From: Nocardia acidivorans NBRC 108247
Lineage (GTDB): Bacteria; Actinomycetota; Actinomycetes; Mycobacteriales; Mycobacteriaceae
Assembly (NCBI RefSeq): GCF_001625085.1
Contig: NZ_BDAW01000005.1
Span: forward strand, 1 to 64,000
Direction: 5' to 3'
Length of the DNA: 64,000 nucleotides
A model generated the notes under the pieces. The model saw only the letters and a program-made list of their open reading frames with translations, was not told where the DNA came from and ran no database searches. The position numbers were made by a program, and so were the translations under genes. Of the stretch, positions 54,289-62,148 are shown piece by piece (the first letter of the stretch is position 1; each line of letters starts with the position of its first letter).

Positions 54289-54864
54289 TCAGAGTGTGGA
54301 GAGTGCGGTGTCGATAATCCGGTACAGCATCGCGGAATCCGCGGTCTTAGCTGTAACGCGAAGTCCGGTAAGGGTATTCGCTACGAAATCGGCGTATTCC
54401 CGGGCATTGATCGCCGCGGGCACATCGCCGTCGCGCTTGCCCTGCTCGATGCGTTCGGCCAGCAGTGCGGTCATCCGTTCGACGCCCGCGGTAACGGCCG
54501 CGGTGGCTTCCGGGTCGCGCCCGCCCAGCTCCACGGCGGTATTGGTCACCAGGCAGCCGCGCCGCACCGGGCCCGCGAGATCGGTGTCCACCGCGAATCG
54601 CAGCCAGGCGCGCAGTCTCTCGCGAGTGGTGCCGGGTTGCGACAGTATGTCCGTGGCCAACTGTGTGCCCATTCGCTCGTAGCAGGCGAATGCGAGATCG
54701 AACAGTTCCCGCTTACTGCCGAAGGTGTTGTAGAGACTGCCTTTTCCCACGCCGGTGGCCTCCGCGAGCAGGGCGGGCGAGGTATTGGCATACCCGTGGG
54801 TCCAGAACGTCTCCATCGCCTGCTCCACCACGGAGTCGGCTTCGAATTCGCGCGGGCGGCCCAT
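54289..54864 (-). CDS. TetR-family regulator of the adjacent SDR
   Basis: 191-aa TetR protein starting GRPREFEADSVVEQAMETFW; HTH TSPALLAEATGVGKGSLYNTF. The C-terminal half (RRGCLVTNTAVELGGRDPEA) is typical of regulators controlling neighbouring short-chain dehydrogenases or reductases. ATG 54864 follows a TATTTT box by 6 nt and is preferred over 54900. Confidence 0.88.
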   Translation of the reverse strand: MGRPREFEADSVVEQAMETFWTHGYANTSPALLAEATGVGKGSLYNTFGSKRELFDLAFACYERMGTQLATDILSQPGTTRERLRAWLRFAVDTDLAGPVRRGCLVTNTAVELGGRDPEATAAVTAGVERMTALLAERIEQGKRDGDVPAAINAREYADFVANTLTGLRVTAKTADSAMLYRIIDTALSTL

Positions 54865-54870
54865 GACATG

Positions 54871-54876
54871 AAAATA
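54871..54876 (-). promoter_or_regulatory. -10-like TATTTT, leaderless start of the TetR gene
   Basis: TATTTT followed by 6 nt and ATG 54864 on the minus strand; it is also the T-rich tail of the pntB terminator. Confidence 0.45.
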
Positions 54877-54912
54877 CCCCGTTCTGGACCTGAAGGTCAA
54901 GAACGGGGTATT
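54873..54912 (-). terminator. pntB terminator, with an embedded operator
   Basis: 18-bp stem (AATACCCCGTTCTGGACC, 54873-54890, pairing with 54895-54912, one mismatch), loop TGAA, then TTTT on the minus strand. The TetR operator-like core 54885-54900 is the top of the stem, so terminator, operator and promoter overlap. Confidence 0.75.
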
Positions 54913-54924
54913 CGGGTGAAAACC

Positions 54925-56346
54925 CTAGAGCGCCTTCAGTTCCTCGGTGACCGCGCCGACGGACTTCTTGGCATCGCCGAACAGCATGGAGGTGGTGTCG
55001 GCGTAGAACAGCGGGTTGTCGATACCGGCGAAGCCGGAGTTCATCGAGCGCTTGAGCACGATGACCGACTTGGCCTGGTCGACGTTCAGGACCGGCATGC
55101 CGTAGATCGGGGACGAAGCGTCCTCGCGGGCGGCCGGATTGGTGACATCGTTGGCGCCGATGACCAGGGCGACATCGGTGCGGCTGAATTCGCCGTTGAT
55201 ATCGTCCATTTCCTTCATGGCGTCGTAGGAGACCTCGGCCTCGGCCAGCAGCACGTTCATATGTCCGGGCATGCGACCGGCGACGGGGTGGATGGCGTAC
55301 TTGACCTCGACGCCCTTGGCCTCGAGCAGGGCCGCCATTTCCTTGACCGCGTGCTGGGCCTGGGCCACGGCCATACCGTAGCCCGGGACCACGATGACCT
55401 GGTTGGCATAGGCCATCTGGATCGCGGCATCGGCCGCGGAGGTGGCCTTGGCCTGGCGCTGCTCGCCGTTACCGGAAGCACCGGGAGCCGCCCCGCCACC
55501 GCCGAATCCGCCCGCGACAATCGCGGGGATGGAGCGGTTCATGGCCTTGGCCATGAGGTTGGTCAGGATGGTGCCGGACGCGCCGACGATCATGCCCGCC
55601 ACGATCATGGCGGTGTTGTTCAGCGCCAAACCGGCTGCGGCGGCGGACAAACCGGTGAGCGCGTTCAGCAGCGAGATGACCACGGGCATGTCCGCGCCGC
55701 CGATGGGCAGCACGACCATCAGGCCCAGGATGCCCGCCAGCACCAGCACCAGAATCATCCAGTACTGCGGCACACCGTCTTTGGTGGCTCCGATACCGAT
55801 GACCACCGCGGCGGCGATGGCACCGGCGAACAGCAGCAGGTTCAGCGGCTGCTGGAGCTTGCCGACGCTGATCGGCTTACCCGATAGCAGTTCCTGGAGT
55901 TTGGCGAACGCGATGCAGGAGCCCCAGAACGACACCGAGCCGATGATGGCGGCGAAGAGCGAGGCGATCACGATATGCGCGGTCGGCTGTTCACCGGCCG
56001 GGAAGTGCGAGAAGCCGTCCGTCTCCAGGAATTCCGCCCAGGCGATGAGCGCGACGGTGCCGCCGCCGACGCCGTTGAACGCGGCGACGAGCTGGGGCAT
56101 GGCGGTCATCTTGGTGAACCGCGCGGGCGGCACACCCAGGCCGATGCCCACGACCAGGCCCAGCACGATGATGATCCAGTTATTGGTGTTACGGATCGAG
56201 ATGAACGTCGCGACAACGGCGATAAGCATGCCGGCCGCGGCGATCTGATTGCCGCGCACCGCGGTCTTGGGGCCGGTCAGGCCCATCAGACCGTAGATGA
56301 ACATCGCGAAGGCGACGATGTACAGAATATTGACCAGATTATCCAT
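54925..56346 (-). CDS. pntB: NAD(P) transhydrogenase subunit beta
   Basis: 473-aa subunit: about nine membrane helices (residues 1-260) forming half of the proton channel, then a cytosolic NADP(H)-binding domain with IVVPGYGMAVAQAQHAVKEM and the end VIVLKRSMNSGFAGIDNPLF. Couples proton entry to NADPH formation. Last gene of the pntAa-pntAb-pntB operon; a hairpin follows. Confidence 0.96.
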   Translation of the reverse strand: MDNLVNILYIVAFAMFIYGLMGLTGPKTAVRGNQIAAAGMLIAVVATFISIRNTNNWIIIVLGLVVGIGLGVPPARFTKMTAMPQLVAAFNGVGGGTVALIAWAEFLETDGFSHFPAGEQPTAHIVIASLFAAIIGSVSFWGSCIAFAKLQELLSGKPISVGKLQQPLNLLLFAGAIAAAVVIGIGATKDGVPQYWMILVLVLAGILGLMVVLPIGGADMPVVISLLNALTGLSAAAAGLALNNTAMIVAGMIVGASGTILTNLMAKAMNRSIPAIVAGGFGGGGAAPGASGNGEQRQAKATSAADAAIQMAYANQVIVVPGYGMAVAQAQHAVKEMAALLEAKGVEVKYAIHPVAGRMPGHMNVLLAEAEVSYDAMKEMDDINGEFSRTDVALVIGANDVTNPAAREDASSPIYGMPVLNVDQAKSVIVLKRSMNSGFAGIDNPLFYADTTSMLFGDAKKSVGAVTEELKAL

Positions 56347-56349
56347 GAC

Positions 56350-56664
56350 TTACTTGTCCGCCTTCTCTTGCACGGGCTTCTTGGCCTTGAACATGCCGAG
56401 CATGCGGTCGGTGACAACGAAGCCGCCGATCACGTTCAGCGTGCCGAAGACGACCGCGACGAACAGGATGATCTGCATGAGCACCGAGGGGTGCTCGATC
56501 TTGCCGAACACCACCAGCGCGCCGAGCACGACAATGCCGTGAATGGCGTTGGTGCCGGACATCAGTGGGGTGTGCAGGGTGTTGGGCACCTTGGAGATGA
56601 CGGCGAAGCCCACGAATCCGGACAGCACCAGGATCGCGATGTTCGCCAGAAGTTCGGTGTACAT
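56350..56664 (-). CDS. pntAb: NAD(P) transhydrogenase subunit alpha, part 2
   Basis: 104-aa membrane subunit with three helices (LANIAILVLSGFVGFAVI, IVVLGALVVFG, IILFVAVVFGTLNVIGGFVV). In this lineage the alpha subunit is split in two genes. Its ATG overlaps the pntAa stop and its stop is 3 bp from pntB. Confidence 0.94.
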   Translation of the reverse strand: MYTELLANIAILVLSGFVGFAVISKVPNTLHTPLMSGTNAIHGIVVLGALVVFGKIEHPSVLMQIILFVAVVFGTLNVIGGFVVTDRMLGMFKAKKPVQEKADK

Positions 56665-57821
56665 CAGGCTTCCACCTTCTGAGCGCTCTGCTCGCGCGTG
56701 ACGCAGGAATCCGCGAGCACCTGATCGCTGAAATCGGGTGCCAGCGCACCGTCTTTCAACATCAGTTCCAGCAGCGCGGAGATGTTCTTGGAGTACAACT
56801 CCGAGGCGTGCTCGGGCATGGTGGCCGGGAGATTCAGCGGCGAGGCGATGGTGACCCCGTGCCGCACAACTGTTTTGCCGGGCTCGGTGAGCTCGCAGTT
56901 ACCGCCGGTCTCACCGGCCATATCGACGATCACGCTGCCGGGCTTCATGCCCTCGACCGCGGCGGCGGTCACCAGGCGCGGTGCGGGACGACCGGGGACC
57001 AGCGCGGTGGTGACCACCACGTCGAAACCCTTGATCGCGTTCTCCAGCGCGGTCTGCTGCTGCGCGCGTTCCTCATCGGAAAGCTCACGGGCATAACCGC
57101 CTTCGCCTGCGGCGTCGATGCCCAGGTCGAGCCACTGCGCACCGACCGAGCGCACCTGATCGGCGACCTCGGGCCGCACGTCGTACCCGGTGGTCCGCCC
57201 GCCCAGGCGCTTGGCGGTGGCCAGGGCCTGCAGACCCGCGACACCGACGCCGAGTACCAGCACGGTCGCGGGCTTCACGGTGCCCGCCGCGGTGGTGAGC
57301 ATGGGGAAGAATCGGGTGGATTCGCTCGCGGCCAACAGCACCGCCTTGTATCCGGCGACATTGGCCTGTGAGGACAGCGCGTCCATCACCTGCGCCCGCG
57401 AGATACGCGGAATCGCCTCGACCGCGAAGGCCTGCACCCCGGCGGCCTTGAGCGCGCCGATCTTGGTGTCGGCATTGCGGGGTGCGAGGAAGCCGATCAG
57501 CGTCTGCCCACTCGACAGCTTGGCGATCTCGGCATCGTTCGGCGGGGCCACCTTGACGACCACATCGGTGTTCCACGGATCGCCGATGCTGGCGCCCGCC
57601 TCGACGTAGGCTTCATCGGGAATGAGCGCGCCCAGACCGGCACCGGATTCGACGATCACCTGCACGCCCTGCTTCAGCAGCGACGGAATGATCTTCGGCA
57701 CCAATGCCACACGTCGTTCGTCCGCGTTCGTTTCCCGAACCACGCCGACGCGCGCGCCGTGCGGAGCACGAGATTCAACGCTTTGGGGCGCTCCGCTCGG
57801 ATCGCTCTGCGTTGTGTCCAC
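56664..57821 (-). CDS. pntAa: NAD(P) transhydrogenase subunit alpha, part 1
   Basis: 385-aa cytosolic NAD(H)-binding domain: VGVVRETNADERRVALVP at the start, VLVLGVGVAGLQALATAKRLGG (Rossmann loop) near 190, and the end region KTVVRHGVTIASPLNLPATM. GTG 57821 is preceded by GAAGGA. First gene of the pnt operon. Confidence 0.96.
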   Translation of the reverse strand: MDTTQSDPSGAPQSVESRAPHGARVGVVRETNADERRVALVPKIIPSLLKQGVQVIVESGAGLGALIPDEAYVEAGASIGDPWNTDVVVKVAPPNDAEIAKLSSGQTLIGFLAPRNADTKIGALKAAGVQAFAVEAIPRISRAQVMDALSSQANVAGYKAVLLAASESTRFFPMLTTAAGTVKPATVLVLGVGVAGLQALATAKRLGGRTTGYDVRPEVADQVRSVGAQWLDLGIDAAGEGGYARELSDEERAQQQTALENAIKGFDVVVTTALVPGRPAPRLVTAAAVEGMKPGSVIVDMAGETGGNCELTEPGKTVVRHGVTIASPLNLPATMPEHASELYSKNISALLELMLKDGALAPDFSDQVLADSCVTREQSAQKVEA

Positions 57822-57906
57822 TTGTCAAACTTCCTTCTCGTGGTGAGCCCGGGCCACCCGGTACTTCATGATGGGCCGTATCACCGGTCCAAACGGTGGG
57901 CCGAAC

Positions 57907-57936
57907 TTACTGGTGAGTAAGTTCGTGAGAATTCTC
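57907..57936. promoter_or_regulatory. Palindromes upstream of pntAa
   Basis: TTACT-GGTG-AGTAA (57907-57920) and GAGAATTCTC (57927-57936, extendable imperfectly) in the 239-bp gap between pntAa and the HIT gene. Possible operators; no regulator is adjacent. Confidence 0.4.
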
Positions 57937-58047
57937 GCAACTGTACCTGCTCCGCCGTGAGCGTAGCGGAGATAGGCGTCACACCGTGCGGCGAGAAAAC
58001 CGGACAACCCGCTCATTCGAGGGGTGTCGCGCATCACTCTTACGCCG

Positions 58048-58053
58048 TAATGT
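58048..58053 (+). promoter_or_regulatory. -10 box TAATGT, leaderless start of the HIT gene
   Basis: TAATGT followed by 7 nt and GTG 58061. Confidence 0.55.
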
Positions 58054-58060
58054 CTGCGAG

Positions 58061-58510
58061 GTGAGCGGCTGCATCTTCTGCCGGATCGTGGGGGGCGACG
58101 CACCCGCGACCAAGATCTTCGAGGACGATCTCCTCGTGGCGTTTCTGGACATAAGGCCCATAACCCGGGGTCACACCCTGGTGATTCCCAAAAGCCACGC
58201 CGCCGATCTGGACGAGCTGGACCCCGCACTCGGCGCCCGGCTCTTCGCCTTCGGCCATCGGCTGGCAAAGGCCGTGCGCCGCGGCGAACTCGGCGCGGAC
58301 GGGGCGAACCTGGTCATCAATGACGGAAGGGCCGCCTTCCAGACCGTGCACCACGTTCACCTGCACGTGGTTCCGCGTTGGAAGGGCGACACCCTGACCT
58401 TCGCCAAGGGTTTCGTACTGCGCCGCCCGCACGACCCGGAGCGCACCGCCGCCGCCATCCGAGCCGGATTGGACCGCCTCGCCGACGAGGAGGAGGAGAC
58501 CACCGCATGA
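58061..58510 (+). CDS. HIT-family nucleotide hydrolase
   Basis: 149-aa histidine-triad protein with N-terminal GCIFCRIV and the catalytic triad HHVHLHVVPRW. Acts on nucleotide phosphoramidates or dinucleotide polyphosphates. GTG 58061 is chosen over the longer frame because of the -10 box 7 nt upstream and the conserved start. Its stop overlaps the next gene (ATGA). Confidence 0.92.
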   Translation: MSGCIFCRIVGGDAPATKIFEDDLLVAFLDIRPITRGHTLVIPKSHAADLDELDPALGARLFAFGHRLAKAVRRGELGADGANLVINDGRAAFQTVHHVHLHVVPRWKGDTLTFAKGFVLRRPHDPERTAAAIRAGLDRLADEEEETTA

Positions 58511-59325
58511 CCGACACGGTGCCGGACCGCGCGGAGATCACCGCAGCCCTGTCCGACCAGTGGGACGCACTCACCCGACTAGTGGACGGACTGCCCGAAG
58601 AGCGCATTCGTATGTCCTCGGCGTTGCCCGGCTGGACCGTCTTCGACGTGCTCGCGCACATTATCGGCACCGAATCCCTGCTGGCGGGGGAGCCGACACC
58701 GGAGCTGGACGTCGCCGGCGAGCACATTCGCAATGAGATCGGCGCGCTCAACGAGAAGTGGATCGCATCCCTGCGCCCGCTCGCCGGATCCCAACTGGTG
58801 GAACGCTTCCTGCAGGTGACCGGCGGACGATTGAAGGCCCTGGAGGCGATGAGTCCCGAGGCGTGGGCCCAGCCGGTGCCGTCACCGGTGGGTATGACGC
58901 CCTATGGCCGCTTCATGCGCATCCGCCTCTTCGACTGCTGGATGCATGAACTCGATATCGCCGACGGTCTCGGCGTGACCGTCAACGAGGGCGGCGACCG
59001 CGCCGAATTGGCCTTCCCGGAGCTGGTTTTCGGCCTCGGCCGCGCGGTGGTCAAGGGCGGCGGCGCTCCCGAGGGCGCACGCGTGACCTTCGAACTCACC
59101 GGTCCGGTCGAACGTACCCTGCACATCGCGGTGGTCGGCGGCCGGGCCAACCCGGTCGAAAACCTGGACGGCCCAGCCGATGTCGTGCTCACCCTGGGTT
59201 CCGGGCTCTTCGCCCGGCTGCGCGGCGGCCGCACCACCGCGGACGCGCATCTCGGCGAATTCGATCTCACCGGCGATACCGAGCTGGGCAATCGCCTGGT
59301 CCGCGGTCTGACGTTCACCATCTGA
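58507..59325 (+). CDS. Maleylpyruvate isomerase-family (MDMPI/DinB-like) protein
   Basis: 272-aa metal-dependent four-helix protein: MSSALPGWTVFDVLAHIIGTE carries the first metal His, FDCWMHELDIADGLG the later ones, and a C-terminal SCP2-like domain ends DTELGNRLVRGL. Members use mycothiol, as in maleylpyruvate isomerase, which fits an actinobacterium. The substrate is unknown. Coupled to the HIT gene by a 4-bp overlap. Confidence 0.85.
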   Translation: MTDTVPDRAEITAALSDQWDALTRLVDGLPEERIRMSSALPGWTVFDVLAHIIGTESLLAGEPTPELDVAGEHIRNEIGALNEKWIASLRPLAGSQLVERFLQVTGGRLKALEAMSPEAWAQPVPSPVGMTPYGRFMRIRLFDCWMHELDIADGLGVTVNEGGDRAELAFPELVFGLGRAVVKGGGAPEGARVTFELTGPVERTLHIAVVGGRANPVENLDGPADVVLTLGSGLFARLRGGRTTADAHLGEFDLTGDTELGNRLVRGLTFTI

Positions 59326-59331
59326 GCCCCG

Positions 59332-59970
59332 GTGCGATTGTTCCTGTCCAGCTACCGATTCGGTGCGCACGCGAATCGACTGCTCACCCTGGCCGGTCCG
59401 CCCGGCCGGGTCGCGGTTATCGCCAATGCCTGTGATGCCTGGCCCTCGGCCTGGCAGAGCGCGGTCACCAGCGACCTGTTTCCGCTGCGCCGCTTGGGTT
59501 TCCAGCCCGAGGTGGTGGACCTGCGCGATTACCTCGGCAGGCCGCAAGCCCTGGAGCAGACGCTCTCGGGCTTCCCGATGGTGTGGGTGCGCGGCGGCAA
59601 CACCTTCGTGCTGCGCGCCCAATTCGCCCGCAGCGGAGCCGATATCGTCCTCGCGAGATTGCTCGCGGCCGATGCGCTGGTCTACGCGGGCTACAGTGCG
59701 GGGGCCTGTGTGATGACCCCCGACCTGCACGGACTCGAATCCACCGATGATCCGGAGGAGGTGCGCACCGCCTGCGGTGTGGAACCACGCTGGGACGGAC
59801 TGGGTTTGGTGCCGCGCCGCATCGTCCCGCATCTGGATTCGCCCACCGATCCGGAAGGCCACTCCCGCAAGCTGGTTCGCGACTATCTGGCCTCGGGCAT
59901 CGCGCACTGGGCGCTGACCGACGACCACGTGGTCGTTGTCGACGGCGACGAGACCGAAGTTCTCACCTGA
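59332..59970 (+). CDS. Peptidase S51 (dipeptidase E-like)
   Basis: 212-aa serine hydrolase with the nucleophile elbow YAGYSAGACVM near residue 122 and WVRGGNTFVL near 84, both typical of S51 peptidases (PepE/cyanophycinase). The C-terminal catalytic His is probably in RIVPHLDSP. Lies 6 bp after the MDMPI-like gene, so probably one transcript. A perfect palindromic terminator follows. Confidence 0.85.
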   Translation: MRLFLSSYRFGAHANRLLTLAGPPGRVAVIANACDAWPSAWQSAVTSDLFPLRRLGFQPEVVDLRDYLGRPQALEQTLSGFPMVWVRGGNTFVLRAQFARSGADIVLARLLAADALVYAGYSAGACVMTPDLHGLESTDDPEEVRTACGVEPRWDGLGLVPRRIVPHLDSPTDPEGHSRKLVRDYLASGIAHWALTDDHVVVVDGDETEVLT

Positions 59971-59975
59971 AACGC

Positions 59976-60005
59976 CGAAGGCCGGTCGATATCGACCGGC
60001 CTTCG
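59976..60005. terminator. Perfect 30-bp palindromic terminator
   Basis: CGAAGGCCGGTCGAT and its exact complement meet without a spacer between convergent S51 and MFS genes. Confidence 0.75.
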
Positions 60006-60025
60006 AATCGTGTTGCGCTGGGTGA

Positions 60026-61459
60026 CTAGTCGCCGCCGTGGCGCAGTCCGTGCACCACCGCGATGACCGCGGCCAGCAGGGCCGCCACACCGAGAATCGT
60101 GAAGCACAGGATGTACGCGTCCAGCGTCGGAATTTTGGTGTTGGCGATGACCTGCGAGGTCAGAATGGATCCGGTCACCGCGCCGGCGACACTGCCGCCC
60201 GCGGTGCGCACCAGCGAGTTGATCCCGCTGGCGATACCGCTCTCGCTCATCGGCACGTGCATGACGGCCAGCGTCCCGAGCGCGGCGTAGCCGATACCGA
60301 AGCCGGTGCCCTGCAGCACATTCGAGACCACCATCTGCCAGCCGTGCGCATGGAACGCGGCGGTCCACAGCAGCGCCGCGGCGGCGAAGGCCGAGCCGAT
60401 GGCCAGGGTGTACGCCGCGCCGATGCGCGCCGCGATGCGTCCGGTGCGGAAGGAGAACAGCGTCATCAACAGTGCGCTGGGGATGCCGTACAGGCCGACC
60501 GCCAGCACCGAACCGGACAGGCCGTAGCCGACCTTGTCGGCCGGGGTCTGCACGAAATTGGAGACCAGGGTGAACGAGCCGAACAGCGCCGCGCCCAGCA
60601 GCAGCGAAATCAGGTTGGCGGTCAGCGATTTCGGGCCGACCAGCAGCGGCAGCCGCACCAGCGGCTGCTCCACCTCGAGCTCCACGATCACCCACACCAC
60701 GGTCAGCGCGACGGCGGCGGCGAAGAGGCCGAGTACGCTGCCCGAACTCCAGCCCCAGCGCGGGCCCTCGCTGATGCCCAGCAGCAGGGTGACGAGCAGT
60801 CCGGCCAGCAGTGCCGCGCCGATGTAATCGGGCGAGCCGCCGTGCCGGACCCCGGTGTCCTTGGCGCTGAACTGAATCAGCACCAGGGCCACCACGCCGA
60901 GCGCGGCGGTGATCCAGAAGACCGGATGCGGATTGGTGGTGTGATCGGCGATCAGACCGGTCATGAGCATGCCGACGGTGCCGCCGACGCCCATGGTGCC
61001 CGAGACCACGCCGATGGCGGTGACCATCTTCTCCGGCGGGAAGGTGTCCCTCAGAATGCCGATGGCCAGCGGGATCATGGCCGAGGCGGTGCCCTGCAAC
61101 GCGCGGCCGATGATGTAGACGCCGAGCGAGGTGGCGAAGGCGCACACCACCGAACCGACGATGAGCAAGCCCATGGCGATGAGCACCATGCGCTTCTTGC
61201 CGTACATATCGCCGAAGCGGGACAGCAATGGGGTGGCGACCGCACCGGAGAGCAGTGCGGCGGTGAACAGCCACTGGATGCCCGCGGCGGTGGTGCCGAG
61301 CTGAACCATCATGTGCGGCAACAGCGGAATGACCACCGTCTGCTGGAGCGAGACGACCAAACCGGCCGCGCCGAGGGCGAGCAGGGTCAGCGCGAGATGG
61401 CTCTGGGAGCGGTCGTCGGTGCCGGTTCCGGCGGCTTGACCGACGGCGGTCGTAGTCAT
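60026..61459 (-). CDS. MFS drug transporter (DHA2-like)
   Basis: 477-aa multi-pass transporter; motif A is LLSRFGDMYGKKRMVLIA and the helix-5 stretch GVVSGTMGVGGTVGMLMTG resembles motif C. ATG 61459 has a GAAGGA ribosome site. It is divergent from a MarR gene, with an inverted repeat directly in the gap. Confidence 0.9.
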   Translation of the reverse strand: MTTTAVGQAAGTGTDDRSQSHLALTLLALGAAGLVVSLQQTVVIPLLPHMMVQLGTTAAGIQWLFTAALLSGAVATPLLSRFGDMYGKKRMVLIAMGLLIVGSVVCAFATSLGVYIIGRALQGTASAMIPLAIGILRDTFPPEKMVTAIGVVSGTMGVGGTVGMLMTGLIADHTTNPHPVFWITAALGVVALVLIQFSAKDTGVRHGGSPDYIGAALLAGLLVTLLLGISEGPRWGWSSGSVLGLFAAAVALTVVWVIVELEVEQPLVRLPLLVGPKSLTANLISLLLGAALFGSFTLVSNFVQTPADKVGYGLSGSVLAVGLYGIPSALLMTLFSFRTGRIAARIGAAYTLAIGSAFAAAALLWTAAFHAHGWQMVVSNVLQGTGFGIGYAALGTLAVMHVPMSESGIASGINSLVRTAGGSVAGAVTGSILTSQVIANTKIPTLDAYILCFTILGVAALLAAVIAVVHGLRHGGD

Positions 61460-61475
61460 GCGGCAATCCTTCAGA

Positions 61476-61496
61476 TTACTTACCAAAATTAAGTAA
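61476..61496. promoter_or_regulatory. MarR operator
   Basis: TTACTTA (61476-61482), 7-bp spacer, TAAGTAA (61490-61496), perfect, between the MFS start and the MarR -10 box. Confidence 0.65.
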
Positions 61497-61506
61497 ATGG
61501 GTTTCG

Positions 61507-61512
61507 TAAGAT
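61507..61512 (+). promoter_or_regulatory. -10 box TAAGAT, leaderless start of the MarR gene
   Basis: TAAGAT followed by 6 nt and ATG 61519. Confidence 0.6.
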
Positions 61513-61518
61513 AACCAC

Positions 61519-62055
61519 ATGTCCCCGCCGGAAGCCACCGCCCACCAGGTTGACGCAGCTCACATCGTGGAACTCGAAGGTGCGCTGGCCCGCGTCGCCT
61601 ACCTGCTCACACGCGTCCGCCGCCACGACTACGCCATGGTCAAATGCGGTGTCACCATGGATCGGGCCAGCGTGCCGCTGCTGCGCCTGCTCGCCGATGC
61701 CGAGGAGCCCATGCGCCTGGGCGAACTCGCCACCCGCCTCGATGTCGAGGCCCCGCACGTGAGCCGCCAGATCCAGCGGCTCGAGAAAGCGGGCTATATC
61801 GAGCGCATTCCGGACCCGGACGACCGCCGCGCCCAGCGCGTGCGCCCCACCGAAGCGGGCCGCACCGCCGTGGACGCCGTACGAGACGTGCAGCGGCACT
61901 GGATGACCGAGGCCCTGGCCGACTGGTCCACCGAGGACCTCAAAGCCCTCGCGGTCCTGAACCACCGCATGGTCGACGGCTTCCTCGCCCACGCCGAACA
62001 GATCGGCGATCTCGGCGCGAGCGCCCGGGAGTCCCGCACCCTCCGCGCCGACTGA
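61519..62055 (+). CDS. MarR-family regulator of the MFS gene
   Basis: 178-aa winged-helix regulator: recognition region MRLGELATRLDVEAPHVSRQ, wing DPDDRRAQRVRPTEAGR, and a dimer helix at the end. Divergent from the MFS transporter across a short gap with a perfect inverted repeat, so probably represses both genes until a drug-like ligand binds. Confidence 0.9.
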   Translation: MSPPEATAHQVDAAHIVELEGALARVAYLLTRVRRHDYAMVKCGVTMDRASVPLLRLLADAEEPMRLGELATRLDVEAPHVSRQIQRLEKAGYIERIPDPDDRRAQRVRPTEAGRTAVDAVRDVQRHWMTEALADWSTEDLKALAVLNHRMVDGFLAHAEQIGDLGASARESRTLRAD

Positions 62056-62095
62056 CTCCGCCGACCGGCATTCGCCCCACCCCACCACATCCGAT

Positions 62096-62123
62096 GCCCG
62101 CGCATGCCGCGGCCGGGATTCAC
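62096..62123. repeat. Degenerate half-arm of the dispersed repeat
   Basis: Sequence ending GCGGCCGGGATTCAC matches the inner half of the repeat arms, in the gap between the convergent MarR and MFS genes. Weak copy. Confidence 0.4.
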
Positions 62124-62148
62124 ACCGCGCCGAACCGCCTGCTTCCGC

